Source of the DNA: Heterostelium album PN500
Lineage: Eukaryota; Evosea; Eumycetozoa; Acytosteliales; Acytosteliaceae
Assembly: GCF_000004825.1 (NCBI RefSeq)
Contig: NW_008805071.1
Location: forward strand, 372,001-436,000
Length of the DNA: 64,000 nt
Direction: 5' to 3'
Part shown: piece by piece, positions 46,692-58,078 of the stretch
How positions within the stretch are numbered: the first letter of the stretch is position 1
Layout of the letters: every line of letters starts with the position of its first letter
Made by a program: the position numbers and the translations under genes
The notes under the pieces: generated by a model
The model's input: the letters and a program-made list of their open reading frames with translations, nothing else
Told to the model about the DNA's origin: nothing
Databases searched by the model: none

Positions 46692-48646
46692 TTATTTAAC
46701 TATCTATATATGTATGTTTTGTTTTTGTTTTTGTTCTTGTTTTTTGTCAAATTAAAGAAATTTAATATTAACAACACGATCGTATTCTAGAATTCTCTAA
46801 TTTAAATTAAATAATAATAATATGTTTTAGCGGGAAAAAAATAAAAAATAAAAGTGTAATTATTTGCAAGATACATCATGTTATTGAATTGGATCTACCA
46901 AATAAAATCTTTTTTTCTTAGAATTTTTGAATTCAAATTTTTGAGAAATAATTTTTTTGGAGTTTGCTTAAATTTTTTAACGGAATCAATAACATTTCCT
47001 TTTTGATTTAAGTCAGTCATTTTAACTACTATAAATTCCCGGAAAATATAATAAATCATAATAATAAAAGAATAAGACAAACCAATATTTTTAACGACTT
47101 TTTTATAAGTTTTAAAGGATAAAAAAATAATACTTTTTTTTTTTTAAATGACCAGCTAAAAAAAGATAACTTTATTGTAATTTTAAATGTTAATTAGATC
47201 ATCATGGTGATTATTGTCCAGAAATAATAAATGATACACTGGATTGGATCTAATAATAGCTCTAAAAATGATATCATCAATTATTTTTTTAAAAATAACT
47301 TTCTACTGATTTCTGTTAATTAAAATAAATTTTATTGTCATCCCATACTTTTACGTATATGTAACTCACATTTCCTTTATTAATATCTGATAATAGATGT
47401 AGATGATATTCAACAAATATGAATATTTAATTTTTTTTTTGTGATAATATCGTTTGTATAAATAACAATAACAATAACAACAGTAATTTATATTATTTGT
47501 TACAACATAACAGTTAACTGTTGTAATTGAAAGAATAATAATTAAATGATCAATCAAACAAACCAAAGCAATGCTAACACTCATATTCATATGCATCAGT
47601 ATGTACTTATGAATGAAATGAAATGCAAAATAAAATGTTAGTTTGTAAAGTTATAAATAAAAAATATATTTATTTGTATGAATGTGTTGTTGTTTTAATC
47701 AAAAACAAATACAAAAATGAAAGGGAATGTAAAAATAGACAAGATTAAAATTGGCAATAGATAAATGATGATTGTTGGTATCGAGTTATTTTGAGGGACA
47801 GAGTTGTTTTTCTGTTGTGTGTGTTTGGAGTGTATGTGCGTGTATTGTGTTGTGTTGTGTTGAGTCAACCAACCAAATGGTATTGGATTAATTTTGATTA
47901 CTCTATTTTTAACACAACAGAAAAAATCATAAAACAACAAAAATGACAGCATTCATCAACAACAACAACCAACAATATCGACAATTTTTTTAAGAAAAAC
48001 GATTGTTTTTGATTAACACTCTATTATCTTTCAATCTATTCACTCTATGTATTAAAACACAATAAACAATTGCAAAAAAAAAAAAAAAAACAAAAACAAA
48101 ACAATTTGTTTTTTTTTTTGAAAATTAAAATACTATTTTTGATGGACTGTTCATAATGATTATTTTAAATTTAAATTTAAATCATTGATTGAACAAAACA
48201 AACAAACAAATAACTCTAGAAAATATACATTTATCCATATTTAATTAATTAATAAAAAATCACTTTTATTTTTAAATTGTACATAATTTTATTGCAATTT
48301 GATTATTAGAATTCTTAAATTGCTTATACAAAAATACATTAACAATAATAAAGTAACTAAATCATATATTATATATACATATATTATACATATAGAAATA
48401 CATATACATATATCTCTTAAACCAAAATAAACAAAAAAAAAAACAAGAAAACAAAGAATATCTAAAAAACAAAACCATTATTGGCAAAAAAAAAAAAATA
48501 AATATCTTTTTTTTTTTTTTTATAAGTTTTTTTAAAAACTTAAATATATACAAATAATAATAATATATAGTTTTGTAAAATAGAAATATATATATATATA
48601 ATATACATATAGATAGATAGGATAGGATAGATAGATAGATTTTATA
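46692..48646. other. Intergenic, very AT-rich
   Basis: Homopolymers and a GATA-type tandem repeat (about 48611-48640) lie just before the kinase start. A short minus-strand ORF at 47013-46895 (about 40 codons, Lys-rich) has no support beyond its openness. No RNA gene is recognised. Confidence 0.5.
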
Positions 48647-50768
48647 ATGAATCATCAAAATGATAATGATGATGTATCTACTAGTAGTGTAAATGATAAT
48701 GATAACTCGTCTGTTCAACTACAACAACATAGTAGTATATCTGATGAAGTAAAGAACAACAACAACAACAACAACAACAACATCAGTGGAGAAGCTAGTG
48801 GAAGTAGTATCAGTAGTAACACGACACAGAACGCGGTGGATTTGAAACATCTGTTGCAATCGGCAGTCAGCAGCAATGACATTTCGTTTTCACCGATGAT
48901 CAGCTCACCCAACAACTCATCGCCGTCGATCGCACCCAAAAAGAAGACTATCGATGACTTTACCATTGGCAAGGTTCTCGGTGAGGGTTCGTACGGTGCG
49001 GTGGTGCTGGGTACCGACAAGGAAACCTCGATACAATACGCCATAAAAATACTCGAAAAGAAACATATCCTCAAGGAGAACAAAGCGAAATATGTACAAA
49101 TAGAAAAAGAGATCCTCTGTAGAGCCAACCATCCAAATATCTGTAAATTATACTTTACTTTTCGTTCTGAAAATTGTTTATGTAAGTTGGAACTTGATAG
49201 TAGTAGTAGTAGTTGTGTTTACACTTTACACACATTAGAATTGGTCTAATATTTATAATCCATCCTTGCTCTTCTTCTTCTTCTTCTTCTGCCTCTGTTG
49301 CTTTAGATTATGTATTGGAATTATGTTCACAAGGTGATTTACTACATCACATTAAACCAGTTGGATCGTTCAACGATCAATGTACAAAGTTTTATACAGC
49401 GGAAATCATTAGTGCACTCGAACACCTTCATGGCATCGGAATAGTTCATCGCGATCTCAAACCCGAAAATATATTGCTGGCGGACGACATGCACATAAAA
49501 GTAACAGATTTTGGTACTGGAAAAATCATTGGTAACGCCACCAAAAATAACAACACCAACACCAACACCACCAACGAAACAACAGCACCGGCAACATCAA
49601 CTCCATCCTCTCCAGAATTGACTCGTTCAAATTCATTCGTTGGAACTGCAGAATATGTTTCACCGGAATTAATCAATAACAAAGAGACTTCGACAGAGTA
49701 AGTAGTAGTAGTAGTAGCTACATAGGATTATCACATTGGTTTAACTAATGACAATTTATTTACTTACTTACTTACCACTTACTTTTTCGCGAAAAATAAT
49801 TAATTGTTTAGGTCTGATCTTTGGGCATTAGGATGTATTATTTATCAATTGAGTACCGGACGATTACCATTCAGAGGAAAGACAGAGTTTTTAACATTCC
49901 AAAAGATTTCGAATCGCGAGTTGGTCTATCCGCTGAATATGAACCCGGTGATAAAGGATTTGATTGAGAAGTTGCTAGTTGTCAATCCAACCGATCGGCT
50001 TGGCTCGAGGACAACCGGTTTCGAAAAGTTGAAACAACATCCATTCTTTGAGGGAATCGATTGGGAGAACCTACATAGAGCGACGCCACCAACGATTGCT
50101 CCACCCACCGAGAAGATTGTCTTTGAGGAGACACACGACCTCTCAGCATCCAACAATAGCAACAACAATATTAGCAATAACAACAACAGCAGCAGTAACA
50201 ATTTCAACAACAGCAACAACAACGTTGGTAGTAATAGTAATAACAATCTCTCACAACAATCACTTAGTTCGAGTAATGGTAATCTTGGCAACGGTCTGCA
50301 GAGCGGCTCGCCAACAGGATCGTCACCGTCAAACTCATCGCCATCACAACAGCGAAACAGTGACCGCGCCAAATGGGCGCAATTCCTGCAGCCAAATGAA
50401 AACATTGTCGAGTCTGGATTGGTGTGGAAGAAGAAAGGCTTCTCAATCAAGAAGCGTCAACTCATTCTCACGTCGCAGCCACGTCTCATCTACATCGATC
50501 CCAAGAAGATGGAACTAAAAGGTGAAATACCATGGTCATCCTCATTGAAACCTGAAGTAAAGAGTGGTTCAAACTTTGTTATTCAAACAGTAAGTAGTAG
50601 ACAACAACCTTAATCTAAAAACAAAGCAAATTCTAACGACTATTACATTAACTACAGCCAAAGAGAAAATATTTATTAGAAGACGTTGAACATAATTCAC
50701 AAAAATGGGTTGATTCTATTTCATCACTATTAAAACAAACAAACCCAACAACAACAACAACAAAATAA
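48647..50768 (+). CDS. pdkA: Phosphoinositide-dependent kinase PDK1
   Basis: There are four exons, 48647-49181, 49307-49697, 49812-50589 and 50658-50768, in phases 1, 2 and 0, giving 604 residues. The N-terminus is Asn/Ser-rich. The kinase domain (about 104-385) has GEGSYGAVVLG, AIKILEKKHILKENK, HRDLKPENILL, DFGTGK (Gly in place of the usual Ser) and the PDK1-type activation segment SFVGTAEYVSPELI. An Asn/Thr-rich insert lies between DFG and that segment. A second Asn/Ser insert precedes a C-terminal PH domain (VWKKKGFSIKKRQLILTS..., KWVDSISSLL). PDK1 phosphorylates the activation loops of AKT/PKB-type kinases at membranes. Dictyostelium has two PDK1 genes (pdkA and pdkB); which one this matches is not certain. 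Confidence 0.9.
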
Positions 50769-51362
50769 ATTAAATATAAAAACAAATAAATAACGATAAC
50801 ACAACACAATAACAATACACTGTAATAACAAACAATAATAATAATAATAATAACAACAAGAAGACCACACTTGTTACTATTACCATCAACTTAAAAATCA
50901 ATAAAAAGAAATTTTTAAAATAAGACAAGATATGGCTAAAAAAAAAAAGATTAGATGTGAATGATAATAAAATAAACTTTGATAATGATTAATAATCATT
51001 AATTAGTTAAATTAAATCAAAGCAATACAATCGCCATCTTTAATTTAATTATTGTTGTTGTATCATTTAAAAAATAGAAACACATATATTCTTATTGTAT
51101 TATTCGAGAAAGAGAGCTCAAAGATTTTACAGTTCTATTGCACTATAACTTTCACCATTAACTAATGGTGCAACTTTTTACTATTATAAAGTCATAAAAT
51201 CATGTTTGTTCTCTCTAAATCTCACTAGTATGAATTGAATCTAGAATATCCTAACCTGTATAATCCTACATGTGTTGTTTTTGAATAACAATAATGTGAT
51301 ATTCTCTGTTAATACCCAATTTTATTTTAAAAAACCACGTTCACATCTTGGTTGCTATACGT
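50769..51362. other. Intergenic between convergent genes
   Basis: AT-rich 3' flanks, with CAA/TAA simple repeats at about 50825-50865. No gene is seen. Confidence 0.6.
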
Positions 51363-51695
51363 TTATTTTCCTTGCTTAGCTTTGAGATCAGCCAAGATTT
51401 GCTTGACGCTCTTTCTTGGGTTCTTGTGTGGCTTTTGCTCTTGCATATCTCCACGAACGTATCTCTCTGGCTTGACACCAATACGGGCGTATCTTTGGTT
51501 TCTGGCGAACTTAGTGTCCAACTATTGATAATAACAACACATTATTAACATTTCTATCCTATATATTTCTTAGAGTTTTGTCTTGATACTTACACCCTTG
51601 GAGGAGGTCTTGGCGTGGACGACTGGCTTCTTGATACCATTACGGTGCTCCTTGGAGTTTCTGTGATGGGTCGAGTGGTTCTTTGATTTGGCCAT
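51363..51695 (-). CDS. rpl29: 60S ribosomal protein eL29
   Basis: There are two exons on the minus strand, 51695-51594 and 51521-51363, joined in phase 0 to give 86 residues. The start MAKSKNHSTHHRNSKEHRNGIKKP is the eL29 signature. This very basic protein sits on the large ribosomal subunit. The second exon (LDTKFARNQRYARIGVKP...) keeps the family's RNQRYAR block. It adds a lysine-rich tail ending in LADLKAKQGK. A further intron lies entirely in the 5' leader. Confidence 0.93.
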
Positions 51696-51697
51696 TT

Positions 51698-51833
51698 CTA
51701 AAAGATAGATAGATAAAGTGAAAGAGAGATAGATAGTAGAGGAGTAGGTAGGGAAGTAGGGTTGGTTGAGAGTTTATTAACAACGATGAACTATCTTTAA
51801 CTCATAATAATAATAATATAATATGATAAATAC
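51698..51833 (-). other. 5'UTR intron of rpl29
   Basis: Donor CAG|GTATTT at 51833 and acceptor TTTTAG at 51698 lie two bases before the ATG. The intron is 136 bases and carries GATA-type repeats. It is inferred from splice signals alone. Confidence 0.65.
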
Positions 51834-51960
51834 CTGTTGGGTGCTAACAATTGATCTAGGATACTCTCAATAGAATTAAGTATGAGCCGAATCACTGTGC
51901 CAACACTCGCAACCCGTCAGGTGCGTGCTCTGCGAGCTGTGTGAGGTCGTTGTCAGGAAT
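51834..51960 (-). other. GC-rich structured leader segment upstream of rpl29
   Basis: This is unusually GC-rich for intergenic DNA here. It contains a perfect stem CTCGCA/TGCGAG (51906-51911 with 51931-51936) plus flanking partial pairing. It probably represents the first non-coding exon of rpl29. A separate small RNA gene is possible but no known family is recognised. Confidence 0.45.
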
Positions 51961-52464
51961 TCAAAAAAAAAATTTTGAAAAATCATTTTTCATTTTTACA
52001 ACGTTACCTGCTGCTTTAACCAATTTTTTATCTTCTTTAATTAAACGAATGAGCGTTCATTGTTTATATTAATATCTACACAAATAAATAAAATAAAGAA
52101 AAATAGTTTAAATAAGATAAAAAAGGTTTAATTTAATGTTTTTATTTAATGAAATTGGTTATTGAAAGAAAGTTTCTTCATTACGAAAAAAATAGGTCAA
52201 ACCTTATTATCTACTTCATGTTTATATGATAGAGGTTATTATATTTTGTTTTTATTAATATGTGTCACTCTAATTCATCTTGTTTGATATGATTTATTGT
52301 TTAATTAAGATATTTGTATGTTGTTTTAAATGAAAAGGCAAATTGATTTAGTTTTTTTGTTTTTTAAGCTTTATTTAACATTACATATTATTAAATAATT
52401 AAATTGGGATTAGTGGTTTTGTTTCGTTTTGTTTTGTTTTGTTTTGTTTGGTTTTGTTTATATT
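51961..52464. other. Intergenic with TTTTG repeat
   Basis: AT-rich. A GTTTT/TTTTG pentanucleotide run lies at about 52418-52458, next to the membrane protein's stop codon. No gene is seen. Confidence 0.6.
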
Positions 52465-53589
52465 TTAACATTCTCTTGGTAGTGGTGATGTGGTGATTGT
52501 TGTATTATTTGATTTTGTTGTTGAAGTTGGTCTTTTAGTTGATATACTCGAGAAATAAGCAAGGATTGTCGATGTAAAGCCAAAAAGCGAGGCTAACTTC
52601 CATGCGTTGATCGAGCTTGGGTGTTCCATGAGACGGTTCGACAGTACGAAAATAAACAAGAGAGTTGCACAAACGATCTCTTTCGATCGGATTTGGCTGC
52701 GAACAAACACTGGTGCAACGAGATTGTTGATGAACACCTTTGATGGATCTTCGGGTTCTTCCATGTGATCCGGTGATGGTGCTGACAAAATCTCATTCAA
52801 TTGATCCTCTGATAGTTTGCTATAGTCCGTATCATCGACGAACGGTGATGGTGATGTTTCTGTTGCTTCTGAAGAAAGATGATCTTTGTTTACAACAACG
52901 GTTGCGTCGGTATCGAAAACAACATTATTTGAGATATTTAGATATTGATTGTTGATTGCCCATTGCATTTCGATGAATTTCATGATTGCGTAGCCGAATA
53001 CGTTGGCGCCAAGAGTGTATGCCAAGACGACAAAGAAGTAGTTTGACTTGCCAACGAGATCCATGATCGATGTGACAACCAGCGCAACGATAACCAACAC
53101 CCAATCGATGATGATGGTCTTTGTCATCCAGAAGCGGTCGGCCAGCTTCGAGTTGATGGAGAGTGTAATGAAGAAGAGACCGAACGCCGCTTGGATAGCG
53201 AGGATCTGTGGTGTGGTATTGAATCGCTCGTAGTGTGGAGCGTAGACATTGAAGTAGGCTGGGTTCAGCTGAACGACGTTTCTATAGAGATAGTCCGGCA
53301 GGATCGAAACGAGCGACAGTGTAACACGTGCCAGCAGCACAACCAGCAGGATACGTGAGAACGTCTTGGAGACACCACAGATATTCCAGGCACAGACAAA
53401 CACCAGCAACGATAACAACCAAAGCACTATATCGATGTTTACAGCGTCCATATAGGTCGATGCCAAAGTATAGACATTCTCAGGCAACCACAGTTTGGCA
53501 CCCTCCAAGAATGCAATGAATAAATATAATGATAAAGCAAACAATGCAATTTGTGTTAATTTAAATTGAATTTTCATTTTTTCATTCAA
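52465..53589 (-). CDS. Multispanning membrane protein of unknown family
   Basis: This is a single exon of 374 residues (a second in-frame ATG sits four codons in). The first hydrophobic segment lies at about 12-30. Five or more further segments follow (for example IDIVLWLLSLLVFVCAW, ILLVVLLARVTLSLVSI, TIIIDWVLVIVALVVTSIM). A hydrophilic, Asp/Ser-rich loop (about 225-285) precedes the last two segments. The tail is Ser/Thr-rich. No transporter or receptor motif is recognised. Topology is inferred from hydrophobicity only. Confidence 0.8.
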   Translation of the reverse strand: MNEKMKIQFKLTQIALFALSLYLFIAFLEGAKLWLPENVYTLASTYMDAVNIDIVLWLLSLLVFVCAWNICGVSKTFSRILLVVLLARVTLSLVSILPDYLYRNVVQLNPAYFNVYAPHYERFNTTPQILAIQAAFGLFFITLSINSKLADRFWMTKTIIIDWVLVIVALVVTSIMDLVGKSNYFFVVLAYTLGANVFGYAIMKFIEMQWAINNQYLNISNNVVFDTDATVVVNKDHLSSEATETSPSPFVDDTDYSKLSEDQLNEILSAPSPDHMEEPEDPSKVFINNLVAPVFVRSQIRSKEIVCATLLFIFVLSNRLMEHPSSINAWKLASLFGFTSTILAYFSSISTKRPTSTTKSNNTTITTSPLPREC

Positions 53590-54356
53590 AATATATGAAA
53601 TTAAATAATAATAATTTTAAATATACAATAATAATATAATAGTTGTTGGCAATATTAAAAAGTAAGAAATCGAAACAATGCAAAAATGCGATGACCGTTA
53701 CAAAAAAAAAAAAAAAAAAAAAAACAAAACAGTGATCAATATTTTTTGGTTACAAAAAAAATTCAAAAAAAGAGAGGGAAAAAAAATTGTTTGTTTTTTT
53801 TTAAGCCAATATTTGACTTATTTAAAAATAGAAATGTGAATAAAATAAAAAGTAATTTTACAATCAAATAGTAAATATATTTCTTTTAATTTGTTTATTT
53901 ATTTTTCTTGAATTTATTTATTCTTGTCTTGTCATACACAAAAATGTCCAAGGGAAAAATCAAATTTTTTTTTACCAACTAATTTTGGTCATCTTTTAAA
54001 TTTTCAGACCACCCAGTTTTTTTTTTTGAAAGAAACTTTAGACCAACTATTTTAGGAATATTTTTTAAATTTTATTTAAATCTTTATTTTCTTTCTATAG
54101 AATAGAAAAATAAAAAAACAACAAACCAAAAAAAAATAATATTTTCCAAAGAAAGAAATTTTATTTATTTATTGTATAATATTTTTATATCTAAAATTTA
54201 TATATATATAAAATAGAAAATATAAATTAAAACTAATGATTTTATTTTCTCATTTATTCGATCACAATTTTTTATATAAATAATATTAGTTAATTAAGAA
54301 AAACAAAAAAGTCATTTATATTTTATTTTTATAATTTACTTTATTTTTTTTTATAA
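53590..54356. other. Intergenic, very AT-rich
   Basis: Poly-A runs (about 53701-53724) and T-runs form a divergent promoter region between the membrane protein and the LRR gene. No RNA gene is seen. Confidence 0.6.
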
Positions 54357-55946
54357 ATGTTTAATAATTTACCATATTTAGTTCGAAATTATATAATAGA
54401 ATTAAGTTTGTCTCCATTTATGTTGGATGATGATGAGGAGTACGATTATAGAAATGAAATACATCAGGAATGGAGACAAAAGTTGGGAATGGTCAGTTGG
54501 TGTTTTTTTGAAATAGTTTCGAAAAAACTCAATGATTTCACTCTGACCATGAGGAACAAGCGATATGCCAGAGAGTTTGCCACTTTATTGAATGGCGAAT
54601 TCAACAGATTCTCCATCATCAAGAATCTTACAAAGCTATCTCTCTACAGAGTTTTTAGAGACAGCTATGTATCGTTTCTCAGTGGGGATGAACTCGATCA
54701 AAAGAATGTGGTGCTCACTCACTCTGTGGTTTCGCCGCTGACTCATCTCAAAATTGTCGACGATGTTGAGATGACAATGCTCTCTAGTATCCTACTTAAC
54801 AGAAAATATCGAAATCTGAACACTCTCGAACTGGAAGTGCATGGCTGGGAGAATGATGGACATGAAATTGGAATATTATCAAAGGCAATTTCACTCAATT
54901 CCACCATCAAAGAGTACCATTTGGTTTTCCATGAATATGGAGGAGAGAATGTGTTGAACAGAGAAAGATATCTCCCCCTAGTCAAGTCACTCTCTGCCAA
55001 AAGTCAACAACTTTCAAGTGTATCGCTGATGATGACAATAGATGGAATTCAAACAATTTCAGAGGTATTTTCCATTTCCACCATTCAAAAGTTGGCAATT
55101 ACCACTTCGGCATCCGATCCAAATCTACTGTCATTTCTTTCAGAGCAACTTGGTAAAAGTAAATCACTCAAGGAATGTCGGGTGAAACTCACATCAACAA
55201 GTATTCCAACTGGACAATTGGCATCGGAAGTTGCCAATGCCTTTTACATCAACACTAGTATCACAGTCCTCTATCTTTCATCACTTCCATTCTTGACCAA
55301 CCAGTTCTTCCAAGCACTGGAGAGTAACCGTTGCATCCAAAAGCTGGTTCTCAATCAATGTCTAAACGAATCACTTATTGAGTCATTTTGCACAATGTTG
55401 TCAAAAAATGGAGTGATTCGAAACCTCAGAGTAGTAGAATATGCCCACTGTGCCGATTCAGAGGGTATCAACATCCAATTGTTTGCCAATGCCATCGAGA
55501 CCAATAGCTCTCTTATCTCTCTGAGAATGGATTCATGCGATCTAGTCTCTGACAAATTTTTTATCAATCTGGGTACCAACAAATCAATCCGATATCTCTC
55601 ACTACACGAGTGCATCAAACAATCACACATGTACAGTTTATCGAATATGTTGCTCAACAACAATACTCTGACATCACTATCAATCAACTACAACGATTTG
55701 AAAGATGAACAGTATTTCTCAGACGCACTTGCTCTCAATAAATCGTTGACCCATCTCGACATCTCCAATAACGAATTCAAGATGGACAGTGTCTTTAGTG
55801 CACTTTCACAACGCGACACCCTAGAGAATCTAATTTACTTTTCTTTTCACGGAAATCAAATACACGACACCATGGAATCATACAGTCAGTATAAACAAAC
55901 TACTAAATCATTAAAATATATAAATGGTAGAAGAGTACATGATTGA
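54357..55946 (+). CDS. LRR protein of the dictyostelid F-box/RNI-like type
   Basis: This is a single exon of 529 residues. The N-terminus (MFNNLPYLVRNYIIELSLSP) looks like the short leader of dictyostelid LRR/F-box proteins. The body has at least eight LRR-like units (for example LRVVEYAHC, LISLRMDSCDLVSDKFF, IRYLSLHECIKQS, LTSLSINYNDLKDEQYF, LTHLDISNNEFK). This is the pattern of ribonuclease-inhibitor-like repeats. An SCF-adaptor role is possible by family analogy. No enzymatic motif is seen. Confidence 0.78.
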   Translation: MFNNLPYLVRNYIIELSLSPFMLDDDEEYDYRNEIHQEWRQKLGMVSWCFFEIVSKKLNDFTLTMRNKRYAREFATLLNGEFNRFSIIKNLTKLSLYRVFRDSYVSFLSGDELDQKNVVLTHSVVSPLTHLKIVDDVEMTMLSSILLNRKYRNLNTLELEVHGWENDGHEIGILSKAISLNSTIKEYHLVFHEYGGENVLNRERYLPLVKSLSAKSQQLSSVSLMMTIDGIQTISEVFSISTIQKLAITTSASDPNLLSFLSEQLGKSKSLKECRVKLTSTSIPTGQLASEVANAFYINTSITVLYLSSLPFLTNQFFQALESNRCIQKLVLNQCLNESLIESFCTMLSKNGVIRNLRVVEYAHCADSEGINIQLFANAIETNSSLISLRMDSCDLVSDKFFINLGTNKSIRYLSLHECIKQSHMYSLSNMLLNNNTLTSLSINYNDLKDEQYFSDALALNKSLTHLDISNNEFKMDSVFSALSQRDTLENLIYFSFHGNQIHDTMESYSQYKQTTKSLKYINGRRVHD

Positions 55947-56048
55947 AATAAACAACGATTCAAAGTCTGTTTTTTTATTTATAAAGGTTTTTAATGTTTG
56001 ATTTTTAAAATAGTTATTTTCTTTATCTCTTTTTTTTTTTTCTCTACT

Positions 56049-57398
56049 TTATGAAACAACTCTTTGAACTGAATATGACTTTCCATTACGACGTAGTTCA
56101 CCACTTACAAATGTACCATCTTTAAATAATCCCTTGAAGACTTCATTGTTTGGGATGTTATGAAGTACACCCGATCCATTGTAGAGTCCGTTGCTAAAGT
56201 GTCCGGAGTAGGTCGATAGGTTTTTCACGGAGGTAGTGCCTTGTCCTTGGAAGTTCTGGAAGTTTGCTTTGTATCGGTAGCTGTCGGCGAGAATGGCACC
56301 GGCCAAGGTCGATCCGAGATGGCAGCTGTGATCCCAATTGGTGAATCTACCGAGTCCCAGCACACCGGCAAGATCGAAAGCGATCAGCGCATACAACATG
56401 GTGTGACTCTCGAAGCTGAGGAACGGGAGGAAGATGATCGATACACGGTTGTTTGGCTCAAAGAGAATGCTTGCTGCGACGACTGCCAGCACGCAACCCG
56501 ATGCACCGATCGATGGGATGTTGAAACCGCGGGTAATAAGCTTGTGTGTGACACTGGTGAGTGTTCCCATGAGTCCACCACCGACGTACAACGCCAAGAA
56601 TGGCAACATTCCCATGTATTCATATGCGACCTGGCCAAACGACCAGAGACCGACCATATTGAAGAGAAAGTGGAATCCTTCGATGTGTGTAAAGTTGGAG
56701 AGCAACAAACACATTGGATGCGACGAGATATTGTGAACGGAGCAAAAGAAATGGTTACTATAGCGGTTGAAGAAAGCTGGATTTTTCAAGAGTAAAAAGA
56801 TGGCACCGTTCAATGCAATGATCGAAGCAATCGTTAAGGTTCCTTCAGTAATTTTGAATCGGCTTAGAATTCTCTCAATAAAAGAGCCATTATTATTATT
56901 ATTGTTGTTGTTACCACTGGTATTCATGCTACTCATAGCAATAAATAAGGCAATACTTGTTCCAGATGCATAAAATAAAGTTCTTTTGAATTTGTTTGAA
57001 CTTTCATTATTGTTATTATTTGATTTATGCTCTTCTTTTTGTTCTTGTTGTTGTTCTTGGTGTTGTTGATTGTTTGAAGATGATGACGACGATGAAGAAT
57101 AAGATGAAGAGTAATTATTTCTACAATGATTTAAATTATATAATGATGAAACAGGTTTGAAAATTGATGCCGAATTAATGTTTGATGTAGATAGAATTGG
57201 AGAGTAGTTTAATATTTTAGTCTGATAGTTTCTGAAAGAGTGATGATTTGATTGAGTATATAACCTTGATGATTTATTAATATTGTTTGTAAATGAAATG
57301 CTTTTTCTTAAAGCTTTACATATATTTGATGAATGCATTGTAAGTTTGCAAATATATAATGATCTGATGGATTTTTTATCAATTAATTTGATGTTCAC
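56049..57398 (-). CDS. Mitochondrial rhomboid protease (PARL-like) with MORN-like tail
   Basis: This is a single exon of 449 residues. An internal ATG (about residue 21) starts a basic, Ser-rich presequence that fits mitochondrial import better than the first Met. A low-complexity linker follows. The rhomboid domain has HIEGFHFLFNMVGLWSFG, the catalytic GASG (about 298) and the partner His in HLGSTLAG (about 362). PARL-type enzymes cleave transmembrane substrates in the inner mitochondrial membrane. The C-terminus (about 395-440) adds YSGHFSNGLYNGSGVLHN and FKGLFKDGTFVSGE, two MORN-like units not usual in this family. Confidence 0.88.
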   Translation of the reverse strand: MNIKLIDKKSIRSLYICKLTMHSSNICKALRKSISFTNNINKSSRLYTQSNHHSFRNYQTKILNYSPILSTSNINSASIFKPVSSLYNLNHCRNNYSSSYSSSSSSSSNNQQHQEQQQEQKEEHKSNNNNNESSNKFKRTLFYASGTSIALFIAMSSMNTSGNNNNNNNNGSFIERILSRFKITEGTLTIASIIALNGAIFLLLKNPAFFNRYSNHFFCSVHNISSHPMCLLLSNFTHIEGFHFLFNMVGLWSFGQVAYEYMGMLPFLALYVGGGLMGTLTSVTHKLITRGFNIPSIGASGCVLAVVAASILFEPNNRVSIIFLPFLSFESHTMLYALIAFDLAGVLGLGRFTNWDHSCHLGSTLAGAILADSYRYKANFQNFQGQGTTSVKNLSTYSGHFSNGLYNGSGVLHNIPNNEVFKGLFKDGTFVSGELRRNGKSYSVQRVVS

Positions 57399-57939
57399 AT
57401 TTTTTCATTTTTACTATTTTTTATTTGTATAAAAATATGTTTATACCAAAGTGGCATTTATCAATGATATACAGAAAGATCATGATGGATATACTATCTT
57501 GAAGAAGTTAAATATTATAATAATTTATTCAGTTATAAAATTAGAAATTAATTTTAATTATAAAACACCTCTCAAACTAATAGTAGTATAAATCGACTTT
57601 AAGTTTGTTATCAGAGAAGCTTAAAATTTCCAGATTGTTATCAAGTTTAATTCAATCATTATGAAGCACTATTATAATATCACTGATATTATTTTGGGTA
57701 TGCAAGAAAAAATCGAATATAATATTATATTGATAGCATTAAACGTTGAATTCACCTTTCATGATCTTATAGTTATCTTCGTCTTCATGAGCCAAAGTTG
57801 TCAATTCTTAGACATTATTTGCAAAAGAAATGAGAAAATTCGTCACAATGATTAATTACCTATTAATCTTCAAAAATCTTCAAAATTTGGAAATTTAAAA
57901 TATATAAAAAATTACATATTTATTATACACAACATCAAA
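57399..57939. other. Intergenic upstream of tRNA-Leu
   Basis: AT-rich. A 64-codon ORF at 57661 has no recognisable features and is likely chance. Confidence 0.5.
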
Positions 57940-58020
57940 GCAAGCTTAGGAAAGTGGTTAAATCCGCTAGACTCAAGTTCTAGTCCGCAAGGTTCGGGAG
58001 TTCGAATCTCCCAGCTTGCA
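57940..58020 (+). tRNA. tRNA-Leu (anticodon CAA)
   Basis: This is an 81-base type II tRNA without intron. The acceptor stem GCAAGCT (57940-57946) pairs with AGCTTGC (58013-58019). The D-arm has AGTGGTTAAATCCGC. The anticodon stem CTAGA/TCTAG closes a CTCAAGT loop, giving anticodon CAA, which reads UUG leucine codons. An extended variable arm and TTCGAATC in the T-loop follow. A T6 terminator lies six bases downstream. Confidence 0.95.
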
Positions 58021-58025
58021 AAACC

Positions 58026-58031
58026 TTTTTT
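58026..58031 (+). terminator. Pol III T6 terminator of tRNA-Leu
   Basis: Six T residues lie just after the mature tRNA. The flanking AAACCTTTTTTAA recurs at 58058-58070. Confidence 0.85.
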
Positions 58032-58042
58032 AATTATATGTG

Positions 58043-58078
58043 TCCGCATGCGGATTGAAACCTTTTTTAAGAAGGTTT
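58043..58078. repeat. Palindrome and duplicated terminator-like hairpin
   Basis: TCCGCATGCGGA (58043-58054) is a perfect 12-bp palindrome. Directly after it, AAACCTT (58058-58064) pairs with AAGGTTT (58072-58078) around a T/A-rich loop that repeats the terminator context of the tRNA. Confidence 0.65.

Noticed and set aside
46895-47080. Short minus-strand Lys-rich ORF
   Set aside because: Too short, AT-driven codons, no homologous features or splice partner.
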